Assembly: GCA_963989245.1 (NCBI GenBank)
Contig: OZ022353.1
Location: forward strand, 28,211,550-28,275,549
DNA length: 64,000 nt
Direction: 5' to 3'
Source of the DNA: Nansenia antarctica
Taxonomy: Eukaryota; Chordata; Actinopteri; Argentiniformes; Microstomatidae
How positions within the stretch are numbered: position 1 is the first letter of the stretch; each line of letters begins with the position of its first letter. A program made the position numbers and the translations under genes. The notes beneath the pieces are model-generated. The model did no database searches. It saw nothing but the letters and a program-made list of their open reading frames with translations, and was not told the DNA's origin. Positions 42,995 to 54,753 of the stretch are shown here, in pieces.

Positions 42995-43068
42995 GGCGCT
43001 GCTGTGGTCCAAAACCCAGACTCTCCTGTTTATAAGATAGGTGCTTTCACCAGCTAAGCCACAGCACC
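42995..43068 (-). pseudogene. tRNA-Thr-like pseudogene, unit 28
   Basis: Private change CCCAGACTCTCC in the variable region. Confidence 0.52.
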
Positions 43069-43297
43069 GATAGAAAATGGGCTTCAAAGCATTGTTGTTC
43101 ATTAGAGAATTGTAGATTGTACGTGACGAGACTGCAACGCTTCCATTCCTTCAGATAGGCCATGCATTAACAGCACTATTCTGTGCATTTGACTGGAACG
43201 ACTGAACTGAATGATCAGACACCTTCCGCCATTTGGTTTTTGGGGGATGGAAGGTTGATGGCAGTTTACAGAGTCACGTTTACTTGGAGAAAACCTT

Positions 43298-43370
43298 CGC
43301 CGAACGTGGGGCTCGAACCCACGACCCTGAGATTAAGAGTCTCATGCTCTACCGACTGAGCTAGCCGGGC
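43298..43370 (-). tRNA. tRNA-Lys(CUU) variant, unit 28
   Basis: G69 to C (plus-strand CGCCGAACG), one acceptor mismatch. Confidence 0.8.
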
Positions 43371-43426
43371 CACTTGCTCATCTTCAGAGCTTCCGTGACA
43401 TCAAGGATTAGGAGTGTAAAATGCAG

Positions 43427-43518
43427 TCTCCTGTGGCGCAATCGGTTAGCGCGGTACTTATACAACAGTATGCAGCAGAGCAATGCCGAGGTTGTGAGTT
43501 CGAGCCTTACCTGGAGCA
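43427..43518 (+). tRNA. tRNA-Ile(UAU)-like, unit 29
   Basis: TAT with GGTA, but lacking the upstream AG: a mix of the two array types. Confidence 0.58.
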
Positions 43519-43880
43519 CAGCTTTTGGGTTAATCTCTCCATTCTGAGAAAATGCGCCGTGACAGATTATTCCTACTTCCTTCTGATTACTGGACTTATA
43601 TTGTAGAAAATGATTGTACTTCATGCATTTTAAGCCTTACTCTTTGGTAAAAATGTATGCAGTGTCCTGTTAATTCTATTTTGTAAAGAAATAGCCTGCA
43701 GTGTGAATGTTGAGTTGAAGCCATGGTCTGTTTACATTGTCAGCGTACCTCAAAGGTAAGGCATTGAATTGATCGTCACTGGTATTAACAAGGGCAAGAA
43801 CCAATTGGTGACCAATTTTGGACTTTGGCCATCAATGCAAGAGAACAAACCAGGCATCCATCATGAAGTAGGCAAGCAGA

Positions 43881-43954
43881 GGCGCTGCTGTGGTCCAAAA
43901 CCCAGAGTCTCCTGTTTATAAGATAGGTGCTTTCACCAGCTAAGCCACAGCACC
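43881..43954 (-). pseudogene. tRNA-Thr-like pseudogene, unit 29
   Basis: Array-type copy. Confidence 0.55.
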
Positions 43955-44193
43955 GATAGAAAATGGGCTTCAAAGGGCTTCAAAGCATTGTTGTTCATTA
44001 GAGAACTGTAGATTGTACGTGACAAGACTGCAACGCTTCCATTCCTTCAGATAGGCCATGCATTAACAGCACTATTCTGTGCATTTGACTGGAACGACTG
44101 AACTGAAGGATCAGACACCTTCCACCATTTGGTTTTTGGGGGATGGAAGGTTGATGGCAGTTTACAGAGTTACGTTTACTTGGAGAAAACCTT

Positions 44194-44266
44194 CGCCCAA
44201 CGTGGGGCTCGAACCCACGACCCTGAGATTAAGATTCTCATGCTCTACCGACTGAGCTAGCCGGGC
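44194..44266 (-). tRNA. tRNA-Lys(CUU) variant, unit 29
   Basis: C32 to A in the anticodon loop only. Confidence 0.88.
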
Positions 44267-44324
44267 CACTTGCTCGTCTTCAGAGCTTCCGTGACATCAA
44301 GGATTAGGAGTGTAAGATGCAGAG

Positions 44325-44416
44325 TCTCCTGTGGCACAATCGGTTAGCGCGGTACTTATATAACAGTATGCAGCAGAGCAATGCCGTAGTTGTGAGTTCG
44401 AGCCTTACCTGGAGCA
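44325..44416 (+). tRNA. tRNA-Ile(UAU)-like, GGCACAATCGG type, unit 30
   Basis: GCCGTAGTTG change at the anticodon-stem end. Confidence 0.52.
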
Positions 44417-44778
44417 CAGCTTTTGGGTTAATCTCTCCATTCTGAGAAAATGCGCCGTGACAGATTATTCCTACTTCCTTCTGATTACTGGATTTATATT
44501 GTAGAAAATGATTGTACTTCATTCATTTTAAGCCTTACTCTTTGGTAAAAATGTATGCAGTGTCCTGTTAATTCTATTTTGTAAAGAAATAGCCTGCAGT
44601 GTGAATGTTGAGTTGAAGCCATGGTCTGTTTACATTGTCAGCGTACCTCAAAGGTAAGGCATTGAATTGATCGTCACTGGTATTAACAAGGGCAAGAACC
44701 AATTGGTGACCAATTTTGGACTTTGGCCACCAATGCAAGAGAACAAACCAGGCATCCATCATGAAGTAGGCAAGCAGA

Positions 44779-44852
44779 GGCGCTGCTGTGGTCCAAAACC
44801 CAGAGTCTCCTGTTTATAAGATAGGTGCTTTCACCAGCTAAGCCACAGCACC
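44779..44852 (-). pseudogene. tRNA-Thr-like pseudogene, unit 30
   Basis: Array-type copy. Confidence 0.55.
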
Positions 44853-45078
44853 GATAGAAAATGGGCTTCAAAGGGCTTCAAAGCATTGTTGTTCATTAGA
44901 GAACTGTAGATTGTACGTGACGAGACTGCAACGCTTCCATTCCTTCAGATAGGCCATGCATTAACAGCACTATTCTGTGCATTTGACTGGAAGGATCAGA
45001 CACCTTCCACCATTTGGTTTTTGGGGGATGGAAGGTTGATGGCAGTTTACAGAGTCACGTTTACTTGGAGAAAACCTT

Positions 45079-45151
45079 CGCCCAACGTGGGGCTCGAACC
45101 CACGACCCTGAGATTAAGAGTCTCATGCTCTACCGACTGAGCTAGCCGGGC
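45079..45151 (-). tRNA. tRNA-Lys(CUU), unit 30
   Basis: Consensus; flank GCCACTTACTCATC shared with unit 43. Confidence 0.95.
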
Positions 45152-45209
45152 CACTTACTCATCTTCAGAGCTTCCGTGACATCAAGGATTAGGAGTTTAA
45201 GATGCAGAG

Positions 45210-45301
45210 TCTCCTGTGGCGCAATCGGTTAGTGCGCTACTTACACAACAGTATGCAGCAGAGCAATGCCGAGGTTGTGAGTTCGAGCCTCACCTGGAGC
45301 A
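45210..45301 (+). tRNA. tRNA-Ile-like with TAC anticodon, unit 31
   Basis: The loop reads CTTACAC, so the anticodon would be UAC; TTAGTGCG weakens the D stem. Followed by insert copy 3. Confidence 0.5.
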
Positions 45302-45422
45302 CAGCTTTTGGGTTAATCCCTCCATTCTGAGAAAATGCGCCGTGACAGATTATTCCTACTTCCTTCTGATTACTGGACTTATATTGTAGAAAATGATTGT
45401 ACTTCATGCATTTTAAGCCTTA

Positions 45423-46856
45423 GGCCCAATCCCGATTCTCTTTTCTACCCCTATGGCTCGTTTTCGAGTGTCACTCGATTCGAAGGCAAGGCCTTCGAAT
45501 ACGTCACAAGCCCTACCCCTTGAAATCAAAGCCCTATGAATTGGGACAACCCTTCACGGCGCCTACGTCATCACGCGGTACGGTTGACGCGTTGTGTTGC
45601 CGGCGAATTCTCACATCTCGCAATGCCTTCTTCAGCTGTGTTTATTTCTGTTGCGTGTGCTATAAGCATCTATTTTCGTTTGTTATCAACACACTGTAGT
45701 GTTTAGACGTTCCTTTTTTAGTCTCTTCCGTCAGCGATGTCTTTTTTGTGGACATCGCAATAATGACAATGAATTTAATGACAATGAATGACTCCAACCA
45801 AAACAACCAGTCCATCAATAGTCATAAAGCGTTGTCCAAAAATCACGTTACCAAGCGCCTTTCTCAGAACAATTCGTCGTCTAGAATCCAAAAATCAATC
45901 CATCATAGTGGTGGTCAAAAACGTAGAAAGAGGATCTCTTGGGGACGCGGCCACATTTGCCTGTGAAGGAGAGATGACAAATAAGCGGAAACATTTCTCA
46001 GTAGAGTCGAACGGTGATATATCATCATCCTTTACGCGTATCCTTAACTGTAGTTACATTTCGCGTGTCATATGCCATTAGACATGGAAATATGTCAATG
46101 CGCGGCTGTCATGCACAAATCAGCTTGTAACGTTAGACACACAGCACACAGCACATCGGCATAATAACGTTTTGTTGTTGTTGTGCTTGTTATAAAGAAA
46201 AGGTCTATAATGCATTGAAATGAATGATACAACCCATTAATAATATTACATAATAACAACTGCTCGGATTAGATTGCGGGTGGAAATAGGTCAAAATGCG
46301 CATCATGTACAAGTCATCCGAACGTTTGATAGATAACTTTACATATGTGTACCATCATCCGCTGTCAAACGCCACAGGTAATAATTGATTTATGACTGTA
46401 CATCTCTGAAATGCTCGACTGTCATGCAGCGTTGCGTTACTGTAACGTTAGACACAGCACCGACATAAAAGCGATTTTTGGGTTATGCGTGTTATAAATA
46501 AAAGGTCTATAATGCATTGTAATGACATTAAACTAAGACAATAAGATGGTTATCATAATTTTTCAAATCTTTATTAATAAGTAATTACAGAGAATTAAAA
46601 TGACATTTCCGCATTGAATAGAGCGACATAAGATTTCTGTAGATGATTCGCAATGCATCCTGGTATCAAGGGGTAGCGTACCGTTAGCCCTTCGAAGCTA
46701 GTCTGGTCCTGAAATCCCTCGAAACGAAGTAATAGTTAGCCTTACCCCTAGCCCTCGACGAAATATGAATTGAGACAGCCCTCGCCCTAAACGTGAACGC
46801 GCAAATCGAGCCATAGGGGTGAAAACGAAGGGCTAGGGGTGAATTGGGATTGGGCC
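45423..46856. mobile_element. 1434-bp transposon-like insert, copy 3 (unit 31)
   Basis: Shares the copy-2 variant and adds one of its own (AAGTCATCCG near 46316), giving the order copy 1, copy 2, copy 3. The left half of its unit differs from unit 16 and resembles unit 44, which indicates a recombination junction. Confidence 0.8.
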
Positions 46857-47100
46857 TTACTCTTTGGTAAAAATGTATGCAGTGTCCTGTTAATTCTATT
46901 TTGTAAAGAAATAGCCTGCAGTGTGAATGTTGAGTTGAAGCCATGGTCTGTTTACATTGTCAGCGTACCTCAAAGGTAAGGCATTGAATTGATCGTCACT
47001 GGTATTAACAAGGGCAAGAACCAATTGGTGACCAATTTTGGACTTTGGCCATCAATGCAAGAGAACAAACCAGGCATCCATCATGAAGTAGGCAAGCAGA

Positions 47101-47174
47101 GGCGCTGCTGTGGTCCAAAACCCAGAGTCTCCTGTTTATAAGATAGGTGCTTTCACCAGCTAAGCCACAGCACC
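47101..47174 (-). pseudogene. tRNA-Thr-like pseudogene, unit 31
   Basis: Right of insert copy 3. Confidence 0.55.
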
Positions 47175-47400
47175 GATAGAAAATGGGCTTCAAAGGGCTT
47201 CAAAGCATTGTTGTTCATTAGAGAACTGTAGATTGTACGTGACGAGACTGCAACGCTTCCATTCCTTCAGATAGGCCATGCATTAACAGCACTATTCTGT
47301 GCATTTGACTGGAAGGATCAGACACCTTCCACCATTTGGTTTTTGGGGGATGGAAGGTTGATGGCAGTTTACAGAGTCACGTTTACTTGGAGAAAACCTT

Positions 47401-47473
47401 CGCCCAACGTGGGGCTCGAACCCACGACCCTGAGATTAAGAGTCTCATGCTCTACCGACTGAGCTAGGCGGGC
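47401..47473 (-). tRNA. tRNA-Lys(CUU) variant, unit 31
   Basis: G6 to C, as in units 12 and 16. Confidence 0.8.
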
Positions 47474-47531
47474 CACTTGCTCATCTTCAGAGCTTCCGTG
47501 ACATCAAGGATTAGGAGTTTAAGATGCAGAG

Positions 47532-47623
47532 TCTCCTGTGGCGCAATCGGTTAGCGCGCTACTTATACAACAGTATGCAGCAGAGCAATGCCGAGGTTGT
47601 GAGTTCGAGCCTCACCTGGAGCA
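47532..47623 (+). tRNA. tRNA-Ile(UAU)-like, unit 32
   Basis: GCTA stem half, TAT; counterpart of units 13 and 17. Confidence 0.6.
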
Positions 47624-47985
47624 CAGCTTTTGGGTTAATCTCTCCATTCTGAGAAAATGCGCCGTGACAGATTATTCCTACTTCCTTCTGATTACTGGAC
47701 TTATATTGTAGAAAATGATTGTACTTCATGCATTTTAAGCCTTACTCTTTGGTAAAAATGTATGCAGTGTCCTGTTCATTCTATTTTGTAAAGAAATAGC
47801 CTGCAGTGTGAATGTTGAGTTGAAGCCATGGTCTGTTTACATTGTCAGCGTACCTCAAAGGTAAGGCATTGAATTGATCGGCACTGGTATTAACAAGGGC
47901 AAGAACCAATTGGTGACCAATTTTGGACTTTGGCCATCAATGCAAGAGAACAAACCAGGCATCCATCATGAAGTAGGCAAGCAGA

Positions 47986-48059
47986 GGCGCTGCTGTGGTC
48001 CAAAACCCAGAGTCTCCTGTTTATAAGATAGGTGCTTTCACCAGCTAAGCCACAGCACC
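47986..48059 (-). pseudogene. tRNA-Thr-like pseudogene, unit 32
   Basis: Array-type copy. Confidence 0.55.
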
Positions 48060-48288
48060 GATAGAAAATGGGCTTCAAAGCATTGTTGTTCATTAGAGAA
48101 CTGTAGATTGTACGTGACTAGACTGCAACGCTTCCATTCCTTCAGATAGGCCATGCATTAACAGCACTATTCTGTGCATTTGACTGGAACGACTGAACTG
48201 AAGGATCAGACACCTTCCACCATTTGGTTTTTGGGGGATGGAAGGTTGATGGCAGTTTACAGAGTCACGTTTACTTGGAGAAAACCTT

Positions 48289-48361
48289 CGCCCAACGTGG
48301 GGCTCGAACCCACGACCCTGAGATTAAGAGTCTCATGCTCTACCGACTGAGCTAGCCGGGC
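48289..48361 (-). tRNA. tRNA-Lys(CUU), unit 32
   Basis: Consensus. Confidence 0.95.
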
Positions 48362-48419
48362 CACTTGCTCATCTTCAGAGCTTCCGTGACATCAAGGATT
48401 AGGAGTGTAAGATGCAGAG

Positions 48420-48511
48420 TCTCCTGTGGCACAATCGGTTAGCGCGGTACTTATATAACAGTATGCAGCAGAGCAATGCCGAGGTTGTGAGTTCGAGCCT
48501 TACCTGGAGCA
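48420..48511 (+). tRNA. tRNA-Ile(UAU)-like, GGCACAATCGG type, unit 33
   Basis: Counterpart of units 14 and 18. Confidence 0.55.
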
Positions 48512-48873
48512 CAGCTTTTGGGTTAATCTCTCCATTCTGAGAAAATGCGCCGTGACAGATTATTCCTACTTCCTTCTGATTACTGGACTTATATTGTAGA
48601 AAATGATTGTACTTCATTCATTTTAAGCCTTACTCTTTGGTAAAAATGTATGCAGTGTCCTGTTAATTCTATTTTGTAAAGAAATAGCCTGCAGTGTGAA
48701 TGTTGAGTTGAAGCCATGGTCTGTTTACATTGTCAGCGTACCTCAAAGGTAAGGCATTGAATTGATCGTCACTGGTATTAACAAGGGCAAGAACCAATTG
48801 GTGACCAATTTTGGACTTTGGCCATCAATGCAAGAGAACAAACCAGGCATCCATCATGAAGTAGGCAAGCAGA

Positions 48874-48947
48874 GGCGCTGCTGTGGTCCAAAACCCAGAG
48901 TCTCCTGTTTATAAGATAGGTGCTTTCACCAGCTAAGCCACAGCACC
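48874..48947 (-). pseudogene. tRNA-Thr-like pseudogene, unit 33
   Basis: Array-type copy. Confidence 0.55.
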
Positions 48948-49186
48948 GATAGAAAATGGGCTTCAAAGGGCTTCAAAGCATTGTTGTTCATTAGAGAACT
49001 GTAGATTGTACGTGCCGAGACTGCAACGCTTCCATTCCTTCAGATAGGCCATGCATTAACAGCACTATTCTGTGCATTTGACTGGAACGACTGAACTGAA
49101 GGATCAGACACCTTCCACCATTTGGTTTTTGGGGGATGGAAGGTTGATGGCAGTTTACAGAGTCACGTTTACTTGGAGAAAACCTT

Positions 49187-49259
49187 CGCCCAACGTGGGG
49201 CTCGAACCCACGACCCTGAGATTAAGAGTCTCATGCTCTACCGACTGAGCTAGCCGGGC
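49187..49259 (-). tRNA. tRNA-Lys(CUU), unit 33
   Basis: Consensus. Confidence 0.95.
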
Positions 49260-49317
49260 CACTTGCTCATCTTCAGAGCTTCCGTGACATCAAGGATTAG
49301 GAGTGTAAGATGCAGAG

Positions 49318-49409
49318 TCTCCTGTGGCGCAATCGGTTAGCGCGGTACTTATACAACAGTATGCAGCAGAGCAATGCCGAGGTTGTGAGTTCGAGCCTTA
49401 CCTGGAGCA
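49318..49409 (+). tRNA. tRNA-Ile(UAU)-like, unit 34
   Basis: Counterpart of unit 19. Confidence 0.6.
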
Positions 49410-49771
49410 CAGCTTTTGGGTTAATCTCTCCATTCTGAGAAAATGCGCCGTGACAGATTATTCCTACTTCCTTCTGATTACTGGACTTATATTGTAGAAA
49501 ATGATTGTACTTCATGCATTTTAAGCCTTACTCTTTGGTAAAAATGTATGCAGTGTCCTGTTAATTCTATTTTGTAAAGAAATAGCCTGCAGTGTGAATG
49601 TTGAGTTGAAGCCATGGTCTGTTTACATTGTCAGCGTACCTCAAAGGTAAGGCATTGAATTGATCGTCACTGGTATTAACAAGGGCAAGAACCAATTGGT
49701 GACCAATTTTGGACTTTGGCCATCAATGCAAGAGAACAAACCAGGCATCCATCATGAAGTAGGCAAGCAGA

Positions 49772-49845
49772 GGCGCTGCTGTGGTCCAAAACCCAGAGTC
49801 TCCTGTTTATAAGATAGGTGCTTTCACCAGCTAAGCCACAGCACC
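49772..49845 (-). pseudogene. tRNA-Thr-like pseudogene, unit 34
   Basis: GGATCGTCACAGG marker nearby. Confidence 0.55.
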
Positions 49846-50077
49846 GATAGAAAATGGGCTTCAAAGCATTGTTGTTCATTAGAGAACTGTAGATTGTACG
49901 TGACGAGACTGCAACGCTTCCATTCCTTCAGATAGGCCATGCATTAACAGCACTATTCTGTGCATTTGACTGGAACGACTGAACTGAAGGATCAGACACC
50001 TTCCACCATTTGGTTTTTGGGGGATCGTCACAGGTTGATGGCAGTTTACAGAGTCACGTTTACTTGGAGAAAACCTT

Positions 50078-50150
50078 CGCCCAACGTGGGGCTCGAACCC
50101 ACGACCCTGAGATTAAGAGTCTCATGCTCTACCGACTGAGCTAGCCGGGC
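50078..50150 (-). tRNA. tRNA-Lys(CUU), unit 34
   Basis: Consensus, unlike its counterparts 19 and 36 (C48 to T). Confidence 0.95.
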
Positions 50151-50208
50151 CACTTGCTCATCTTCAGAGCTTCCGTGACATCAAGGATTAGGAGTGTAAG
50201 ATGCAGAG

Positions 50209-50300
50209 TCTCCTGTGGCACAATCGGTTAGCGCGGTACTTATATAACAGTATGCAGCAGAGCAATGCCGAGGTTGTGAGTTCGAGCCTTACCTGGAGCA
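50209..50300 (+). tRNA. tRNA-Ile(UAU)-like, GGCACAATCGG type, unit 35
   Basis: Duplicate of unit 33 within the 1789-bp two-unit duplication. Confidence 0.55.
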
Positions 50301-50662
50301 CAGCTTTTGGGTTAATCTCTCCATTCTGAGAAAATGCGCCGTGACAGATTATTCCTACTTCCTTCTGATTACTGGACTTATATTGTAGAAAATGATTGTA
50401 CTTCATTCATTTTAAGCCTTACTCTTTGGTAAAAATGTATGCAGTGTCCTGTTAATTCTATTTTGTAAAGAAATAGCCTGCAGTGTGAATGTTGAGTTGA
50501 AGCCATGGTCTGTTTACATTGTCAGCGTACCTCAAAGGTAAGGCATTGAATTGATCGTCACTGGTATTAACAAGGGCAAGAACCAATTGGTGACCAATTT
50601 TGGACTTTGGCCATCAATGCAAGAGAACAAACCAGGCATCCATCATGAAGTAGGCAAGCAGA

Positions 50663-50736
50663 GGCGCTGCTGTGGTCCAAAACCCAGAGTCTCCTGTTTA
50701 TAAGATAGGTGCTTTCACCAGCTAAGCCACAGCACC
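50663..50736 (-). pseudogene. tRNA-Thr-like pseudogene, unit 35
   Basis: Array-type copy. Confidence 0.55.
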
Positions 50737-50975
50737 GATAGAAAATGGGCTTCAAAGGGCTTCAAAGCATTGTTGTTCATTAGAGAACTGTAGATTGTAC
50801 GTGCCGAGACTGCAACGCTTCCATTCCTTCAGATAGGCCATGCATTAACAGCACTATTCTGTGCATTTGACTGGAACGACTGAACTGAAGGATCAGACAC
50901 CTTCCACCATTTGGTTTTTGGGGGATGGAAGGTTGATGGCAGTTTACAGAGTCACGTTTACTTGGAGAAAACCTT

Positions 50976-51048
50976 CGCCCAACGTGGGGCTCGAACCCAC
51001 GACCCTGAGATTAAGAGTCTCATGCTCTACCGACTGAGCTAGCCGGGC
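50976..51048 (-). tRNA. tRNA-Lys(CUU), unit 35
   Basis: Consensus. Confidence 0.95.
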
Positions 51049-51106
51049 CACTTGCTCATCTTCAGAGCTTCCGTGACATCAAGGATTAGGAGTGTAAGAT
51101 GCAGAG

Positions 51107-51198
51107 TCTCCTGTGGCGCAATCGGTTAGCGCGGTACTTATACAACAGTATGCAGCAGAGCAATGCCGAGGTTGTGAGTTCGAGCCTTACCTGGAGCA
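51107..51198 (+). tRNA. tRNA-Ile(UAU)-like, unit 36
   Basis: Duplicate of unit 34. Confidence 0.6.
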
Positions 51199-51560
51199 CA
51201 GCTTTTGGGTTAATCTCTCCATTCTGAGAAAATGCGCCGTGACAGATTATTCCTACTTCCTTCTGATTACTGGACTTATATTGTAGAAAATGATTGTACT
51301 TCATGCATTTTAAGCCTTACTCTTTGGTAAAAATGTATGCAGTGTCCTGTTAATTCTATTTTGTAAAGAAATAGCCTGCAGTGTGAATGTTGAGTTGAAG
51401 CCATGGTCTGTTTACATTGTCAGCGTACCTCAAAGGTAAGGCATTGAATTGATCGTCACTGGTATTAACAAGGGCAAGAACCAATTGGTGACCAATTTTG
51501 GACTTTGGCCATCAATGCAAGAGAACAAACCAGGCATCCATCATGAAGTAGGCAAGCAGA

Positions 51561-51634
51561 GGCGCTGCTGTGGTCCAAAACCCAGAGTCTCCTGTTTATA
51601 AGATAGGTGCTTTCACCAGCTAAGCCACAGCACC
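51561..51634 (-). pseudogene. tRNA-Thr-like pseudogene, unit 36
   Basis: GGATCGTCACAGG marker nearby. Confidence 0.55.
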
Positions 51635-51866
51635 GATAGAAAATGGGCTTCAAAGCATTGTTGTTCATTAGAGAACTGTAGATTGTACGTGACGAGACTG
51701 CAACGCTTCCATTCCTTCAGATAGGCCATGCATTAACAGCACTATTCTGTGCATTTGACTGGAACGACTGAACTGAAGGATCAGACACCTTCCACCATTT
51801 GGTTTTTGGGGGATCGTCACAGGTTGATGGCAGTTTACAGAGTCACGTTTACTTGGAGAAAACCTT

Positions 51867-51939
51867 CGCCCAACGTGGGGCTCGAACCCACAACCCTGAG
51901 ATTAAGAGTCTCATGCTCTACCGACTGAGCTAGCCGGGC
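51867..51939 (-). tRNA. tRNA-Lys(CUU) variant, unit 36
   Basis: C48 to T. Confidence 0.88.
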
Positions 51940-51997
51940 CACTTGCTCATCTTCAGAGCTTCCGTGACATCAAGGATTAGGAGTGTAAAATGCAGAG

Positions 51998-52089
51998 TCT
52001 CCTGTGGCGCAATCGGTTAGCGCGGTACTTATACAACAGTATGCAGCAGAGCAATGCCGAGGTTGTGAGTTCGAGCCTTACCTGGAGCA
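51998..52089 (+). tRNA. tRNA-Ile(UAU)-like, unit 37
   Basis: Counterpart of unit 20 (both have GTGTAAAATGC upstream). Confidence 0.6.
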
Positions 52090-52451
52090 CAGCTTTTGGG
52101 TTAATCTCTCCATTCTGAGAAAATGCGCCGTGACAGATTATTCCTACTTCCTTCTGATTACTGGACTTATATTGTAGAAAATTATTGTACTTCATGCATT
52201 TTAAGCCTTACTCTTTGGTAAAAATCTATGCAGTGTCCTGTTAATTCTATTTTGTAAAGAAATAGCCTGCAGTGTGAATGTTGAGTTGAAGCCATGGTCT
52301 GTTTACATTGTCAGCGTACCTCAAAGGTAAGGCATTGAATTGATCGTCACTGGTATTAACAAGGGCAAGAACCAATTGGTGACCAATTTTGGACTTTGGC
52401 CATCAATGCAAGAGAACAAACCAGGCATCCATCATGAAGTAGGCAAGCAGA

Positions 52452-52525
52452 GGCGCTGCTGTGGTCCAAAACCCAGAGTCTCCTGTTTATAAGATAGGTG
52501 CTTTCACCAGCTAAGCCACAGCACC
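52452..52525 (-). pseudogene. tRNA-Thr-like pseudogene, unit 37
   Basis: Array-type copy. Confidence 0.55.
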
Positions 52526-52754
52526 GATAGAAAATGGGCTTCAAGGCATTGTTGTTCATTAGAGAACTGTAGATTGTACGTGACGAGACTGCAACGCTTC
52601 CATTCCTTCAGATAGGCCATGCATTAACAGCACTATTCTGTGCATTTGACTGGAACGACTGAACTGAATGATCAGACACCTTCCACCATTTGGTTTTTGG
52701 GGGATGGAAGGTTGATGGCAGTTTACAGAGTCACGTTTACTTGGAGAAAACCTT

Positions 52755-52827
52755 CGCCCAACGTGGGGCTCGAACCCACGACCCTGAGATTAAGAGTCTC
52801 ATGCTCTACCGACTGAGCTAGCCGGGC
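52755..52827 (-). tRNA. tRNA-Lys(CUU), unit 37
   Basis: Consensus. Confidence 0.95.
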
Positions 52828-52885
52828 CACTTGCTCATCTTCAGAGCTTCCGTGACATCAAGGATTAGGAGTGTAAGATGCAGAG

Positions 52886-52977
52886 TCTCCTGTGGCGCAA
52901 TCGGTTAGCGCGGTACTTATACAACAGTATGCAGCAGAGCAATGCCGAGGTTGTGAGTTCGAGCCTTACCTGGAGCA
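52886..52977 (+). tRNA. tRNA-Ile(UAU)-like, unit 38
   Basis: Counterpart of unit 21. Confidence 0.6.
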
Positions 52978-53339
52978 CAGCTTTTGGGTTAATCTCTCCA
53001 TTCTGAGAAAATGCGCCGTGACAGATTATTCCTACTTCCTTCTGATTACTGGACTTATATTGTAGAAAATGATTGTACTTCATGCATTTTAAGCCTTACT
53101 CTTTGGTAAAAATGTATGCAGTGTCCTGTTAATTCTATTTTGTAAAGAAATAGCCTGCAGTGTGAATGTTGAGTTGAAGCCATGGTCTGTTTATATTGTC
53201 AGCGTACCTCAAAGGTAAGGCATTGAATTGATCGTCACTGGTATTAACAAGGGCAAGAACCAATTGGTGACCAATTTTGGACTTTGGCCATCAATGCAAG
53301 AGAACAAACCAGGCATCCATCATGAAGTAGGCAAGCAGA

Positions 53340-53413
53340 GGCGCTGCTGTGGTCCAAAACCCAGAGTCTCCTGTTTATAAGATAGGTGCTTTCACCAGCT
53401 AAGCCACAGCACC
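53340..53413 (-). pseudogene. tRNA-Thr-like pseudogene, unit 38
   Basis: Array-type copy. Confidence 0.55.
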
Positions 53414-53642
53414 GATAGAAAATGGGCTTCAAAGCATTGTTGTTCATTAGAGAACTGTAGATTGTACGTGACGAGACTGCAACGCTTCCATTCCTTTAGA
53501 TAGGCCATGCATTAACAGCACTATTCTGTGCATTTGACTGGATCGACTGAACTGAAGGATCAGACACCTTCCACCATTTGGTTTTTGGGGGATGGAAGGT
53601 TGATGGCAGTTTACAGAGTCACGTTTACTTGGAGAAAACCTT

Positions 53643-53715
53643 CGCCCAACGTGGGGCTCGAACCCACGACCCTGAGATTAAGAGTCTCATGCTCTACCGA
53701 CTGAGCTAGCCGGGC
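53643..53715 (-). tRNA. tRNA-Lys(CUU), unit 38
   Basis: Consensus. Confidence 0.95.
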
Positions 53716-53773
53716 CACTTGCTCATCTTCAGAGCTTCCGTGACATCAAGGATTAGGAGTTTAAGATGCAGAG

Positions 53774-53865
53774 TCTCCTGTGGCGCAATCGGTTAGCGCG
53801 GTACTTATACAACAGTATGCAGCAGAGCAATGCCGAGGTTGTGAGTTCGAGCCTCACCTGGAGCA
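53774..53865 (+). tRNA. tRNA-Ile(UAU)-like, unit 39
   Basis: Counterpart of unit 22, without its intron change. Confidence 0.6.
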
Positions 53866-54227
53866 CAGCTTTTGGGTTAATCTCTCCATTCTGAGAAAAT
53901 GCGCCGTGACAGATTATTCCTACTTCCTTCTGATTACTGGACTTATATTGTAGAAAATTATTGTACTTCATGCATTTTAAGCCTTACTCTTTGGTAAAAA
54001 TCTATGCAGTGTCCTGTTAATTCTATTTTGTAAAGAAATAGCCTGCAGTGTGAATGTTGAGTTGAAGCCATGGTCTGTTTACATTGTCAGCGTACCTCAA
54101 AGGTAAGGCATTGAATTGATCGTCACTGGTATTAACAAGGGCAAGAACCAATTGGTGACCAATTTTGGACTTTGGCCATCAATGCAAGAGAACAAACCAG
54201 GCATCCATCATGAAGTAGGCAAGCAGA

Positions 54228-54301
54228 GGCGCTGCTGTGGTCCAAAACCCAGAGTCTCCTGTTTATAAGATAGGTGCTTTCACCAGCTAAGCCACAGCAC
54301 C
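54228..54301 (-). pseudogene. tRNA-Thr-like pseudogene, unit 39
   Basis: Array-type copy. Confidence 0.55.
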
Positions 54302-54530
54302 GATAGAAAATGGGCTTCAAGGCATTGTTGTTCATTAGAGAACTGTAGATTGTACGTGACGAGACTGCAACGCTTCCATTCCTTTAGATAGGCCATGCAT
54401 TAACAGCACTATTCTGTGCATTTGACTGGATCGACTGAACTGAAGGATCAGACACCTTCCACCATTTGGTTTTTGGGGGATGGAAGGTTGATGGCAGTTT
54501 ACAGAGTCACGTTTACTTGGAGAAAACCTT

Positions 54531-54603
54531 CGCCCAACGTGGGGCTCGAACCCACGACCCTGAGATTAAGAGTCTCATGCTCTACCGACTGAGCTAGCCG
54601 GGC
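54531..54603 (-). tRNA. tRNA-Lys(CUU), unit 39
   Basis: Consensus. Confidence 0.95.
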
Positions 54604-54661
54604 CACTTGCTCATCTTCAGAGCTTCCGTGACATCAAGGATTAGGAGTTTAAGATGCAGAG

Positions 54662-54753
54662 TCTCCTGTGGCGCAATCGGTTAGCGCGGTACTTATACAA
54701 CAGTATGCAGCAGAGCAATGCCGAGGTTGTGAGTTCGAGCCTTACCTGGAGCA
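54662..54753 (+). tRNA. tRNA-Ile(UAU)-like, unit 40
   Basis: Counterpart of unit 23. Confidence 0.6.

Larger units (their letters stand above)
30653..45422. repeat. higher-order block B, left copy
   Basis: Matches the block starting at 45423. The offset is 14770 bp at first, becomes 16568-16569 after a two-unit (1789-bp) duplication in the right copy, then 15680 after loss of one 888-bp unit in the right copy. Within this block, the stretch around units 26-27 also recurs about 3557 bp later (unit 30). Confidence 0.8.
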
